From the NCBI RefSeq assembly GCF_030867145.1, contig NC_134441.1, forward strand, positions 9,346,992 to 9,410,991: a DNA stretch of 64,000 nt. The letters are read 5' to 3'. The notes below the pieces were generated by a model. It was not told the origin of the DNA, searched no databases, and was given only the letters and a program-made list of their open reading frames with translations. Source of the stretch: Opisthocomus hoazin. Taxonomy: Eukaryota; Chordata; Aves; Opisthocomiformes; Opisthocomidae. Each line of letters opens with the position of its first letter. The first letter of the stretch is position 1. The translations under genes and the position numbers were made by a program. Positions 13,901 through 25,796 of the stretch are shown here, piece by piece.

Positions 13901-15748
13901 ACCGAGGTGAGATGCAGGTAGGCCTCCCTTGCCAGTGCATTCCCTGGGTTCACCGCTCAGGAAGAGATAGCTGAAGATCAGCTCCTCCTCAGTGCCCCAG
14001 AGCCCTGCTGATTTCTGCAAGCAGACCTTGCTCAGTGCTCCCCATGCTGTGACAATCCCAAATAGTATACTACAAAAGGCTTGTTTATCACTGTAAAGTC
14101 TATCACACCCCAGAGAAGCAGACCCTTTTGGGTGTATTCAGTGGCGCTTCTCCAGCTCCCCCGCTGCTGTCACATTGTGTCTTGGCAGCAAGCACAACTC
14201 GGGTCTCTCACGAGGAGCTGGCAAGATGATGCCCTCTCTAGTACCTTCCACATGAGGAAGTCTAGACACTTTGCACGTATCTTTGGATCTCCCAAACCAT
14301 CCCCAAGACACATGTACACTGTGCTTCTGGGGAGGGAGGCCAGAAGGGAGGAGGATGGTTTTCTCAAAGACTCACGGAGTGAGCCTTCACCAGAAACAGG
14401 GACAAAAGAAATCCAGGAATTCCAGTGTCCAGGACTAGCCCAGACAGCCTGAATCAGCAGCTGTCCAGCAGTGTGGCAGGAAGAATAAAACCCTGAGGGC
14501 TGGTTAGCAGTGCCTGTCCCCAGCATCTCAGCAGCACTCTTCTCAGGACTCTCAGGGTGCAGTTATTGAGATGTTCCAAGCAGCAGAGCTCTGCTGTGAG
14601 GCTCTTGCTCAGAAGGGGTACATGGAAGTCTCCAAGTCTTTTTCTAAAGGCAGAGGAGAAATCCACTTAAGACATCCCTGTATTGCAACTTCCTCTCATA
14701 TATACCCTTCATTACCCTTGGTTTCACCTCTCTCCTCACTGCCCCTCTGCATTGGTGCAAAGCACATACACATACACCCTCAGGCCCTGCTGTGAGACGA
14801 ACATTCTGTTCCAGAGGTCTTCAAGGGGAAGCAAAGCTATCTTAGCAGTGTGCTTGCTCCTGCAGGAAGCTGGTGGCAAGAAAAAAATGGCAGTGACTTT
14901 CCAGAGAGGAGCTACAGCTTGGAACAGCTGGTGGACCCAAGGCTCCAGCACTGGGCAACGGTGAAGGGAGGAGGCTCTATGGCAGTCCCAGGAAAACAGT
15001 CAAACGTAATGGTTCGTTACAAGAGGTTATGGTCAAAGCTGAGATGATGGATATGCAAGAAGCCTGGCTTCTGTGTCAGTAGAGGGGAAAGACACCTCTT
15101 CTTGCTCCTGACCCCACTCACCCGCTGCCAGCAAGTAACATGCCTTTGCTGGGAGGGATGACTTGTGTCCCACTCACAAATATAGCCTTCCCTAAGCAGC
15201 ACATGAGCTCACAGTCTCTTGCAGAAAACTGCTTTCTCTGTTAGCGGTCTGCTCCCACTGTACCCTGGTTTTAGTGTTCTGGCAGAGATCAAGCAGGGCA
15301 TGGAGTAGACATCAACACTGCTCCTTCACTAGAGAAAGGGGCAGGGGTCTTTTACCCCTTTGATCTGCCGACACAAAGCAATGCTGGGAAACTGCATGAA
15401 GCTAGACACCAGCAATTTTATCCTCGAGATCAAATCTGTTATTGGGCTGAGTGAGTCTCTTTAGCTGCCTTGACAAACGCCTCACTCCCTTTCCCCCTTC
15501 ACCTGGCTTTTTTATACATCACCACCCTCCCTCACCCGAAGCTGTCAGGGCAAACAGCAGATTCCTGGCCCCAAAAGTTGTTCTCTGTTTGGCAGGCTGT
15601 TTCTTGTGCTGACTGCATATAGATTTGTACAAGGACCAGACTGCATCTCTGTCATTTCACCCCATGCCCACCCCCAAAATGCAAACAGCACTCACTGCCA
15701 CGAGCACGGGCATCTCGATACAGGGCTGCTTGCCTCAGTGTCACTGAC

Positions 15749-15874
15749 CTTTTTCTTTCGGTCCCGAGAGCGGTTCCTGCGCTTGCGATTGGATTCTTCC
15801 TTCTCCTTCTGCTCCTGCAGAGCCTGAGCCTCAATATCTTTGATTTTCTTCAGCTGCTTAGCTGCTTGAGCCAT
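15749..15874 (-). CDS. ANK1: ANK1 alternative first coding exon
   Basis: Ankyrin-1 links the spectrin skeleton to integral membrane proteins such as the anion exchanger, through N-terminal ankyrin repeats. This exon gives only the short N-terminal leader. It encodes 42 residues beginning MAQAAKQLKKIKDIEAQ and ending in a basic NRSRDRKKK stretch. This matches the alternative start of vertebrate ANK1 and is closely related to the ankyrin-3 leader (MAHAASQLKK...RSRDRKKK). The start codon is in a strong Kozak context (GCCATGG). The exon ends AAAAAG|GTCAGTG, a good donor in phase 0, as needed to join the ankyrin-repeat exon that begins ADAATSF in other species. The next exon must lie left of the window. 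A possible acceptor (CTGCAG at 15886) just upstream of the ATG lacks a pyrimidine tract, so this may instead be a true first exon with its own promoter. Confidence 0.9.
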
Positions 15875-15885
15875 GGCCGGTCAGA

Positions 15886-18800
15886 CTGCAGTTTCCTCCA
15901 GAGCTCACACCCACACTTTCCAAAGAGCACCCTCCAATTCCTGTCCAAGAAAGTCCCTTCCCCTAGCTCAAATGCTGTCAGCACAGATGAGTGTGAAACC
16001 AGTAATGAGAGGAAAATAGCAAGCAGTCAGCAAGCCCCAAAGGGCACCCGATGTCTCCAGCTAATTGCTAGATGGAGTCTGTGAGACCTTTATAAAGCAT
16101 TAATAATCCTAAATCCAGCTGTTCCAGAGGTTCTGTGCACCATTGCAGTAGCCCCTGACTGCACTGGCACATCATGCAAAATCCTCCTTGTGGGACAGGA
16201 CACTGGGCTGGTGCTGTGCTCTCTCCCTCAGTGTCTCTCCCGCAGTACGAGAAGACGCAGGCAGTCAGCCACAGGAAGGAAAATAACTCTCAGCAATTAA
16301 TGCATGATGACAACAGAGGAGCAGTGAAAAAGGAGGCTGATGCATTTCCTCCCGACTTCTGGGTACTCTGTAGCAATGCATAAAGAACAGTAACCTGCAC
16401 GTAGTCAGTCAGTGGCTTTACCACTGCAGTGCTGCTGAGGCAGGCACATATTCCAGTCTCCAATTTTCTTCCTCTCAGTCACTCTCTGTGCAGCAGCCGC
16501 ATCACTTGCTCGCTCTCTGGGTTATGATTCCAGCTCCTTTCAAGACGAGCAATAGGGAATCGCTGCATCAGTTAGAAGGCAAGCAGCATCTCTGCTCAGA
16601 AAACAGCCGACACTGCAAAGGATGTGCCAAGTCCTGGAGCAAAGTGCAGCTTAACAGCATCCTTTCCTCCTCGTAGCTCTCCACTGAGTGAGCAGCAAGG
16701 GGAGGGATCTTGGCTGTGAATGCGAGACAGAAACCAAGGGCTCAGTCTGCTCTGACTACACAGCACCATAAAAGTAAACCTGAGCCACCAGCTCCTGCCC
16801 ATCCAGGCATCACCAGAGCTCCAGTCCTCAGAGTCAAGACTCCTGGAGAGCTAGCCACCCCTTCTCCACACACAGCCATACATTTCACCCGCAGCTGCCT
16901 TCCAAAAGCACAAATAATTCCATGTTCGAAGCCAGGGGTCAGGCCTGGAGGTGCTACTTTGGTTCCTGCATATGGCACCAGTGTGTGGGGTGGACTCTTT
17001 GGTGGTGACTACAGCATAACCTGCAGCAAAGTGTGCTTTACTATTCAGGCACTTCTGAGCAGCCCTGCCTTTATTAGCTCAATTCTTGTCCCTCAGAAAA
17101 ACTGTCCCCTATGTGCAAACCCATGAGCAAAGCACTGGGAGAATTATCTGTTTAGGTGAAGCCTTGTACACGCCGCACTTTTCTGGCACAGTCCCCTCAG
17201 TTGTAGACAGAATGGGTCCCTCTTGTTTCAAAAGATGGTGAAGCAGGGATTAATGTCCTTTTCTCAGCAACTGCTTGAGAGTCACTTACAGGTTATTTAG
17301 ACTGGCAACAAGCTGAGATGCAGACTTAACAGTACAGACACTATATGTCACTTTTCTGTCTGAGTAAGTTTTCCTGCATTTTTGTCCCTTTGAAGTTCCT
17401 CCAATTCTGTTGCTTCACCCACAGATCAAGGAGGGTGCTAAAAACAGGAAAAAGACTGGCATATCATGTAGCTTTTAATGAACTCGATGACTGAGAAGAT
17501 AGAAAAGGTCCTGATAAAATGCAAAGAATATGAAATAATCAGATTTTACATGGCTTTTCCAAGGACAGCTTTTGTTCTGTGTACTGTACCCACATGGATT
17601 AAAAATACACTCAAGTGTAGATACAGCTGCATGTCTTTATATAGCAACACCCCATCAATGTCCATGGAAAAAAAATTACAAAATTAAATAGAAGCTGCAC
17701 AGTGACAGGATCCACAGACAGGAGGTGCCAGGAACACAGCTGTACTAGTCACCTTAATTGTGCCTCTTCCACGTAAGCACTTTGCAGGGCAAAGGAGGCA
17801 TAGGCCAAACACAAAAAAATGACCTGTCGCCAACAGTAGGTACACAGCAGGCAAAACAGTTGTCACAACCATAATACACAGAGCTCTTGACTTCTGTATG
17901 TTTCACTTTGCACCTGAACCATCTCTCTGCTAGTTTAGAATTCTTTATGAGGAATTTTCTAATTTTTCAAAACAGGTAACTTGTGAATGCAACCAAGTTC
18001 TGCTATACACAACAGCATTAGTTCCCACCATATGTAGTCACTAGTGTTTGGGCACCAACCTTTCAGTGCTGTGGGGTACACTGAGCTCTGAGCACGGCTA
18101 GCAAGGCTGTAGCAAGGCACTGCTGCGACTTTATGTCTCATCCCTAACCCGAGTCCTGCCTTCCAGGTTCCAAGACTCAAGCTGGGTCAGACTTCAAAAA
18201 CCCAGCCCCGCTACGTGGCAGGGTCTGCACACTTGCAATCAAGGGATAGCTGTGCTGCCCTCTAGACTTTGGCATACCATCCCTTCTTCTCCTGATGTCA
18301 ACAAAGCATCTGCTGTAGACACAGCTAAATGGCATCAGGCAGCGGCAGTACACTCAGTCTTCGCCTGCATGCCTGTAAGACACTGCCTCCTACAAACAGA
18401 TCCCGCCTCTTAACTTCTTGTAAGCCAGAACAGAGTGAGCATAGGACAAGAGCAGTAATCAACAAGGGAGAACTGGGATATGGGGAAAAAGACACGGGAG
18501 TGAGTGGAGTCATGCTCTTGCTGGTCCAGTGAAAAGGACCCTGTGAGATCAAAGCAGTAATCTGGAGGGTGACAATTACTACAGAGCAATTCCACAATGC
18601 TTGTTTCAGTTGAAAGCTAGTTACAAACATCACTGAGAGCCCTGGTACTAACACCGGGCCAAGAACTGAGCACAACATAGCACAAATCTGATGTTTGTGC
18701 AGTAGGACAGACATCAGGGGATGCTCAGCAGCTACAGCATAAACCCAGGCACTAGCACCAATAGTGAATCATCCTACAACCTGTGGCTGGCAGGCAGCAT

Positions 18801-20273
18801 GCAGTTACAGCACACACCAGCTACACAGGTGACACGAGCCCTGACCCCAGGGCATAAGAGCAAGTGTCCTAGCATGCAGCCTGCACAGCAGTGCAAGCCC
18901 TAACACTAACGCTCATGAGTTAACAGCACATTGTCATTGGGCTGGCAGTATGGGCTGAGGGTCTCATGCTTGATGAAGGAGAGAAACAGACTTTGGACAC
19001 TCAGCAGGATTAATGGCTCAAGCTGCTGGTGTCAAGAACAGTGAAACTCAAGATTTCTTTCTATAGTGCTTGTATGAAGTTTTTCCTTCACTGGCAATTA
19101 ACCTGGGACTGACGAATGACACGCTGAGGCAAGTCCGCCTGTGCACACCCACAGCTGCAGAGGACTGCCTAGCTCTGACAAGATGTCTCTCAGCTGCTAA
19201 AAAGGAAAACTCCTAGCGTTTGCTCTGGGAACAAGCAGCAGGGCAGCCACTGCCATGAGCTCTAGGCAGCACATGAGGGAAAGGCCAGCCCTGCTCCCAC
19301 ACCTGCTAGCGACACTGTCCATTCAAGAAAGTGGGATGGAGAAGATGCTGGCTAGCACAAGACTCTTCTGGTGACCAAGGAAGGACCGTTCAGCAGAAGA
19401 GCCAAAACCCCTCATCTCAACCAGTTTGTTGAACCTAGGAGTCCCTTGGAAAGCTTTTTGTGTTGTCACTGCTGCTTTTAACCTGCTAACCCATTTGTTG
19501 GCTTGTGCATCAGGCACTGTGTTCACTTTTTCCACACAGTGAGAAACAAGTGAAGTAGAATGTGTGAGACCTCAGTTGTCTGTATTTCTCTTGTCGTCTT
19601 CCAGGTAGGTTTAGGCAGTGTTTCCCGATGCTCCAAACAAAGGGCTGCTTTGGTCAAAAAAAGCAGCAGCATTAAATAGGGACATTTAATAAACTCAGAG
19701 GGTAGAAATCTAAAAGCCATCTAAGAAAGGAGTTGTTATTAACAAAACAGGTCTGGGACATACTATTACAAGCCAAGATCACAGCTCAGAACTTAGTCAA
19801 GTTCAGGAGAACTCAGAGATGTACATGCAAGTGCTTGGACTGACCATAAGAGAGAGATTTTTCCGAGGAGGTGCAAGTCCCATTAACACAAATGTAATTA
19901 GCTGCCAAGTCAAAGAGGGCCTCACACTTTGGGCAGGCTATTGTGCAAGTGCAGACTCTACTAGTTGAGCAGCCACTCTTGGGGCCTGAATATGCTTAGA
20001 CATAGCTATCCTAGTGTTCTTCACTTTTGCCTGAAGGTGTACACATGATAATGCCTCCAGACACTTTTCATTGGATGCTCAGCTGCCATTCTGTTTAATA
20101 CAAAACAAAGCACTCGTTCAAATAAAAACAGGAAAAAGATGCTAATGATTCCATGAAGAGACGTGAAATGCTTATAGCGAGGCTGGAAGGAATCTCTCAA
20201 GTACTGGCAGGCAGACAGTTTAGGAGGCAGCTCTGTCAAGCACCACAGAACTGTACTAGGAGTATCTGCACTT
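15886..20273. other. Non-coding stretch upstream of ANK1 exon
   Basis: I see no gene in this stretch. Open frames such as those near 18.3-18.7 kb and 19.3-19.7 kb lack acceptable splice borders or family resemblance. If the CpG island at 25 kb is an ANK1 promoter, this is 5'UTR intron; otherwise it is intergenic. Confidence 0.5.
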
Positions 20274-20361
20274 CACTTTAGGTGACCCTGCTTGAGCAGG
20301 AGGTTCGACCAGATGACCTCCACAGATCCTTTCCAATCTTACTCATTCTGCAATTCTGTGA
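20274..20361 (+). mobile_element. CR1 LINE 3'-end fragment
   Basis: Short 3' terminal CR1 piece. It reads GGTGACCCTGCTTGAGCAGGAGG, then GACCAGATGACCTCCACAGATCCTTTCCAATCTTA, and ends CATTCTGCAATTCTGTGAC. The order and the ATTCTGTG tail are those of avian CR1 ends. Confidence 0.85.
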
Positions 20362-20451
20362 CACACGAAGGGACAGCACACACTAGCACAGAATCTCCAG
20401 ACTGGAAGAAAGGTGATAAAAGAGCACAGAAAACCATGATCGATACAGATA

Positions 20452-20662
20452 ACACACAAAACAAAATATTTATTATTTCACACAAAAGAAAAATCAGAGG
20501 CAGCATATTTAAAATAACGAAAAAAACCCCCATATTCTTTCTACTCAACATAAAAATGAACTGTGGAGTTCACTGCTATAGGATGCTGTGAACACCAAGC
20601 CATAGATGAGTTCGATAAATTTGGGAATGATAGGTCCATCACAGGCTATTGAACATGATGGT
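20452..20662 (+). mobile_element. Old CR1/L3-like LINE 3' fragment
   Basis: The phrases GAACTGTGGAGTTCACTGC, AGGATGCTGTGAACACCAA and GATAGGTCCATCACAGGCTATTGAACATGATGG follow the order of a widespread ancient CR1-type 3' tail found in sauropsids. The copy is well diverged and its ends are approximate. Confidence 0.6.
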
Positions 20663-23600
20663 TTGGGCCCAGTCTCCTTATCTGGAGGCCCTTAAAGCAC
20701 AGCTTGATTAGAATGCTGGGAAGGGACACTAAAGAGGAGGCGAGATGCAGAAAACTTTTCAAAAGACTGTTCCTGGCCATAGCATATATCCTATAACTCC
20801 TTCCCTGTTGCCCTATGCATTACTGCATGACTGATCATGACTGGAAAACCACTACACACATGAATTGCAAAATACCCCTAGTCCCTGCCTGCCCACAAAG
20901 CACATCAGAGAAGTATCTAGCAAGATTCCAGACGGCCCCAGGCTCAGACTCCATCTGTAAGTCAGAGGGATTATTGATCTAATACCCTTCAGGTACACCC
21001 TGAAGGGTACCAAAAGCATCAACCACCATCCCCAGAAAAGGAGGATGCACTTGAGCAGATTAATTGCTTTTACCAGTGCAGCTCAGAGGAATACCTATGC
21101 TTTTCCAATGCCAGAAGTGTTCCCCTGTTCAAACTCATTTTCCTCACCACCTTATCCACAGTAATATCGTATTCTTCAGACCCTGACTATAGCACAGTGA
21201 TTTGCAGCTGTACATACACTGTCAGAGCCTCCATAACACCACAATTTCCTTTCTACCTTCCTCCTGCACTAAAATTTGCCACTTGGACTCACCGAGCCCT
21301 GCGCAGTACTTGTGATGAAGGTTCTTGAGGACAGTGGTCAGGTTTCCTAGCAGATGAAAGTGCTGCCTCACAGCTGGATAGATAGAGAGATGATCAAGGG
21401 TAGCTGTGATAGCCTCTAAAGACACTGTTTTTTTAGTGTTTTCCTTTGTCCTCGGTCTTTCAGCCATCACCTGCTGACTCCTTGCTGCATATCTCAAGAC
21501 AGTTCTGCTCATTTTCTGAGGACCAAATTCTGTGATTTGCTTTGGTCTCAAGAGCATGCTCACTAACACAAACCAAAGGAGGACAAAGACACTCCCAAGG
21601 CAACTGCAGCCTTGCCTACTTCAGACTGCAGAAGATTTTTACCAGAAGGGAACTCCAAGCAACTTGAACCTGCTGCTCTGGAAAATAGCTCCTCACAGCA
21701 GAATTGACTGAAGCCCTGGTTCAGGAAATCTGCTGTCCAGTAACAATCCAGTTCTTCTCTGACACCCTTTTCCCCTTCTCCTCAAGACACCAGGGAGGAT
21801 TTCATCCCTATCAAATGCTAGGTCCAGAGCTGCTGTCCTGGTACAACCCTAGCTGCTAGTACTTGAAGTCATAGTTAGCTCCCTAACTTGAGGAAGAGTG
21901 GCATGCCTACTAAATGGTCATTGAAATTACATGTGGTTGTTTTTGAAACATCTGTCTTGAATTTTGACAGCATGATTTACAAGTCTGAGTTAATTGGAAT
22001 TAGGTATCGCCGCCATACACATAAGATTGTCCTGTGTAGGGACTTACACTCATGATGGTCTAAGTTATGAAGCATTTGGCCTACGATTGACATCAAGCTT
22101 TTATGTGCTGTAGGTGTATGGTTGGTAGAAAGGAACCCTAGAAATCTGCTGTACATGAGAAGAAGCTCATTTTCTTCACCATTCGTGCTATTTCAGCAAG
22201 GACTTAGGACAGGAAAAGGGGGAAATGGACTTGGTAGTAATTTCACTTAACTCACCACATCATTTGTTTGTCCAACAGTGATTCTTCTCTTCTTTGGAGA
22301 AGTTGTTGGGAAATATCTGGAACAGTAGATGTGTCCTATCTTGCTGCTTGTTCCTATTGGATAAAATGGGGAAACAGAGGATGACAGAATTTCAGTAAAC
22401 AGACTTCAACCTTTAGCTGAAAGGTACCGTGTGCATGTACTAGCCAACATGTTAGTAGAAAAGAAACTTTTCCAGAACCTTAATTATTTGACACAGAGCA
22501 CCATATTTATCACTTTTTCCTTGAAAACAGACTATTTGTACCATGATAACTCCCTGGTACCTCAATTACAGACTGGGATTCTACCATGTGACACAAGTGA
22601 CAAACATATCAACAACAGAGTCCCTGTTCCAACCAGTTCACAGGGTAAAGTATTTGGCAAGGGAGAACAAATAGATACCAACAGAGCACGTCTTAGGAAA
22701 ATAATCACATAGAATGAACAAGGTCACTATGTGCCAATTCCACATACAGAGCTGTCCTCCAGAGTAGAACCTCCTGCAAGGAAGCACAGAAACAAATTCG
22801 TGACTCTGTCTGCAAGGTACTGCAGCCGTTTCAAGAGATTAAACACGTAGTTGAAGTCCTGCCCTGCTCTAGGTGAAGATCGGTGTTTGGTGAAGTTGCC
22901 GAAATTCTCTGTATTAGGGGCAAAAGGATTTTACATTCAAAGCTCAACTTCAGGCAGCTATTTTTAGGTAGATTATTCTGCCTGACAAGCTGTGAAGATA
23001 AAAGATGCTGCACACCCCACCTTAGCTGCTGTAAACTTAGTCTCCCTCAGTCTATATGCATTCCTCTATTACTTTAGAGAAAGGATTTCAGCAAGGAGCT
23101 CTCTCCCTGGGTTGGGAACCTAATTAAGATGGTTCTGTTCTTTTTAGCATTTTCTTAATTATCTCACTGATGAGCTTTCAGAATCGTCAGACCCCTTTAA
23201 GATCATTCTCCTTTCACTTAGCCTCTTTCAAAACTACACCACTAGTCTCCCAGGCAGTAGCTTACATGTTGCTGTGGTTTGCATTCAAACTCTTCCCTGC
23301 ATATAGAGTCAGTAACAGGCATTTTTGTCCACATATCAACTAATTTAGAGCCAACCTGACAGCGCCAAATAGAACAACTCTCACCATGTGCACAACATGG
23401 TATCTGTCTGTGGCAATGCAGAGGCTGCAGCAGCAGGTATTCACACCATGCTGTAAGGTACTAAAGGTTCCTGCACTTTGAGACAGTCTGATTTCAATCC
23501 TGTTCTAGCTTCCAACTCTCTCAGAAAAAAAACACAACAAAAAAATCCCTCCCCTATTTAGTCATTCTCTAATGGCAGGATTTGATAGTTTGTATGACAA

Positions 23601-25000
23601 GATTCTAAAAAAGAGGTTACCTTGTTCATGGCTTCTAAATGTGGTTATTATCAAGTTAGCCCACACAAACAGGTTTTCTTTTTTTCTTTAAACAACAAGC
23701 AGAGGCTATTAACAGTGCAGCCTATTTGATCAAATAATGCTTTAAGTAGCAGTTACTGTTCAAGCGCTCATTAACTCTGTAATCACATTTCCATGATCTT
23801 GTTTACAGATTTCCATAACACTTATCTTTGTTCCTTGGCCTACAAAGCTAGAAAGTTGTTATAAACAATTATGTTCCTATCTAGACATTCACTTTTTCTT
23901 CTCAAAACAGTTTCGACTACCTCAAGAACTGAGAAATGCACAAGAAGTTTAATTTTAATTATTATTAGCATTGGCCTTGCTCACCCCTAGCTCTATAGCT
24001 TGTGATTACGCATTGCAAAGATCTCAATTATTTGAAAAGCATTTCATATCAGCATGTGTAACCACAGTTTGGTGCCAGGGCATCAGATAAAGACTTTGAA
24101 TTACTGTACTAGTCAGTTTATGATACAAGCATTTTACTAGAACATAACTGTATGCTGTTATTTCATGGAAGTGATTTGCCATGACCATTTCAAACTCTAA
24201 AGTTATCTAAAGCAGCAGAATTATGCTCTAGTCTAATCGCTCAGCACATTAATTCTGTAAGTCAAAGCCATTTTGAATTTCTGGAGGATATACAACTGTT
24301 CTCAATTGGTATTTTACTTTTAAAACTCATAATGTATCCTAAAAATGAGAGATGTTTCTGAAAATTGGTAATGCATAAAAGCTGATTCCAACAGTATTGT
24401 TAGATAACAATTCAAGCCGAGCATATTTTAATGGCCAGGTCAAATCTGCTAAATTCAGTGCATACAGAAAGCAACAAGCAAAACCCCCCCAAAAACCAAA
24501 CCACAATCGTTTAAGTATGGGAAAAAAAAAGGCACAATGACATGGCACTCACCACCTTGTAATTTTGCTACTGGACAGTGCCAAAGCTTCCTTTAATGAA
24601 CAACTTAAAAAAACTAAGCAATGAGCAATTGAACACAGCTTTCTGGCACAGAATGGTTAATTCAGTCTTCACTCCAGCACTGACTATGGGAAAGTAAGGC
24701 ACCTCGGTGCAAAACACACAGGATGTCTGTCTACTGAGATCCTGATGACTCTTTTCGGGGACGCTACTGATGCACTCACTGTAACTCACAAGCGATTGAA
24801 GTGGTGAAAACCTTAATCACGGGCCACCCTCTCTCTCTCTCCTTCATGCCTGAATAACATAAAAACTGTTGTGAGAATAAATGAACGAATCACCCACGAG
24901 CACCCCTGTATGATCAACTTCTATCTGCATCTCAACGCATAGATCTGAAAATTCAGGGGCCTCAGTAAACTGCTATAACGAGTCCAAGGAAAAACAGATC
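20663..25000. other. Largely featureless stretch between ANK1 and CpG island
   Basis: Apart from the unassigned exon-like block at 21.3-21.6 kb and a CT-rich run near 24828-24842, I see no gene or clear repeat. The part from about 23.1 to 24.6 kb is AT-rich with many stops on both strands. Confidence 0.5.
21293..21562 (-). CDS. Unassigned exon-like block
   Basis: A 270-bp stop-free minus-strand block is framed by a good acceptor (pyrimidine-rich TCTTTGTCCTCCTTTGG..., then TTAG at 21563-21566) and a near-perfect donor (GGCTCG|GTGAGT at 21292-21287). Its length is a multiple of three, with matching phases at both ends. The frame encodes about 89 residues, including SRTVLRYAARSQQVM, TKKTVSLEAITATLDHL and HFHLLGNLTTVLKNLHHKYC. 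The last part looks like amphipathic helices of an armadillo/HEAT-like fold. I do not recognise the family and found no flanking partner exon. It could be a real exon of an unlisted transcript starting at the 25-kb CpG island, or chance. Open frames of this size do occur by chance in this window. Confidence 0.3.
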
Positions 25001-25009
25001 CGCTTGAAA

Positions 25010-25430
25010 GAAGATACAGCCTCAGCCTCAGCCTCACCTCCCAGCAGACGGCATTCCCGCCTGGCGCGGCCTGGAGCGCGGGAAGTGCATCACCCCTCGC
25101 CCTACCAGCTCTCCAGGTCCCCTCACAGACACGGAGGTAGCCCGCGCACATGCGCAGCCGTGACCGCGCCTCTGCCCAACGGCCCGCCGCAGACCGCGGC
25201 CGCCTCGCGCCCCCCGCAGCCCCGCCCACCTGCCGCGCGGCCGCTCTGCCCGCGGCGGTGCTTACCGCTGCGGCTGGCGCGCGCTGGCCGGAGCTTTGCT
25301 GCCACCTCGCGTTGCGGCAGCGCTGAGCGCCGGCCCCGGTGCGGCGCGGGAGCTGCGGGGAGTCCCGCTTCTCTGCGGGGGGCGAACGATGGCGAGGAGA
25401 GACCGCTTCAAACACGCATTGCAATGTTCT
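25010..25430 (-). promoter_or_regulatory. CpG island, likely promoter of ANK1 or a related minus-strand transcript
   Basis: This is the only strongly GC- and CpG-rich block in the window, rising abruptly from AT-rich flanks. It contains GCGCACATGCGCAG (about 25144-25157), two NRF1-type half-sites separated by two extra bases, and GC-box-like CCCGCCC stretches. No TATA box is evident. On the minus strand the sequence GCCGCAGCG|GTAAGC offers a good splice donor at 25265-25264, so a non-coding first exon could end at 25266 and splice towards ANK1 on the left. The island lies just beyond the KAT6A poly(A) site. Assignment to ANK1 is inferred from strand and position only. A promoter firing to the right would run antisense to KAT6A. 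Confidence 0.6.
25266..25400 (-). other. Candidate non-coding first exon inside CpG island
   Basis: The left edge is set by the GCAGCG|GTAAGC donor. The right (5') edge is unknown and the value given is only nominal. Open frames of 140-180 codons exist here on both strands, but they are the usual by-product of high GC content and have no family resemblance. RNA data would be needed to place the start. Confidence 0.3.
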
Positions 25431-25770
25431 AAGTGCACAGGTCAAAACTCTCCAGCAGTTGTACAAACAGAAGCTGACAAAAACCAGCTAACACACTAAG
25501 CGTTGGGCAGCCCTTGCAGAGAGGAATGTAAAGGTGATGATTTCTGGAGAAGCTTTCAAGTTTTTGGTTTTTCTTCTTACTTGGAATCTTTCTCTGGCTA
25601 GAAGCTGTAGATAAAAACTAACGTGGACGGAGATCTCGCAAGTAAATTCCAAGTACCACCTCTCTTCCAGATCAAAAGGCCGAGAGGGAATCGTATTCCC
25701 TGGACCAAGGATCAGTGACAGAGTTCACTGCTCAAATGGAAGAAAAAGAAATCCACATGCACAACTGACA
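25431..25770. other. Short intergenic gap
   Basis: About 340 bp between the CpG island and the KAT6A cleavage site. I see no gene. The part next to the poly(A) signal is GT-rich on the minus strand, as expected for a downstream element. Confidence 0.6.
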
Positions 25771-25790
25771 TCCAAAATGGCTCAACATAA

Positions 25791-25796
25791 TTTATT
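25791..25796 (-). terminator. KAT6A: KAT6A poly(A) signal AATAAA
   Basis: On the minus strand a canonical AATAAA is followed by a GU-rich stretch (TGTCAGTTGTGCATGTGG) within 40 bases. Cleavage is expected at about 25770-25780. This is the last good signal before the CpG island. Confidence 0.7.

Larger units (their letters stand above)
1..15748 (-). other. ANK1: Probable ANK1 intron (5' end of window)
   Basis: This stretch lies 3' of the ANK1 first coding exon on the same strand, so it is inferred to be intron. I looked for the ankyrin exons that normally follow (the first ankyrin-repeat exon, and the alternative erythroid start exon) and did not see them. Open frames here are short, lack family resemblance, and are scattered on both strands. 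Recognisable content is limited to an LTR-like repeat near 10.4-10.66 kb, a tetranucleotide-type microsatellite at 10.72-10.91 kb and short CA-rich patches (about 1491-1520 and 5830-5872). Everything else is unique-looking, moderately AT-rich sequence. Confidence 0.6.

Noticed and set aside
18325-18714. 129-codon minus-strand frame upstream of ANK1
   Set aside because: No acceptor/donor pair around it and no protein-family features.
19323-19535. Minus-strand frame reading VPDAQANKWVSRLKAAVTTQ
   Set aside because: Looks protein-like in part, but the only nearby donor (CCTAG|GTTCAA) is poor and no homologue was recognised.
24921-25466. 181-codon minus-strand frame and 142-codon plus-strand frame in the CpG island
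   Set aside because: High GC removes stop codons by chance; Arg/Ala-rich peptides without family resemblance.
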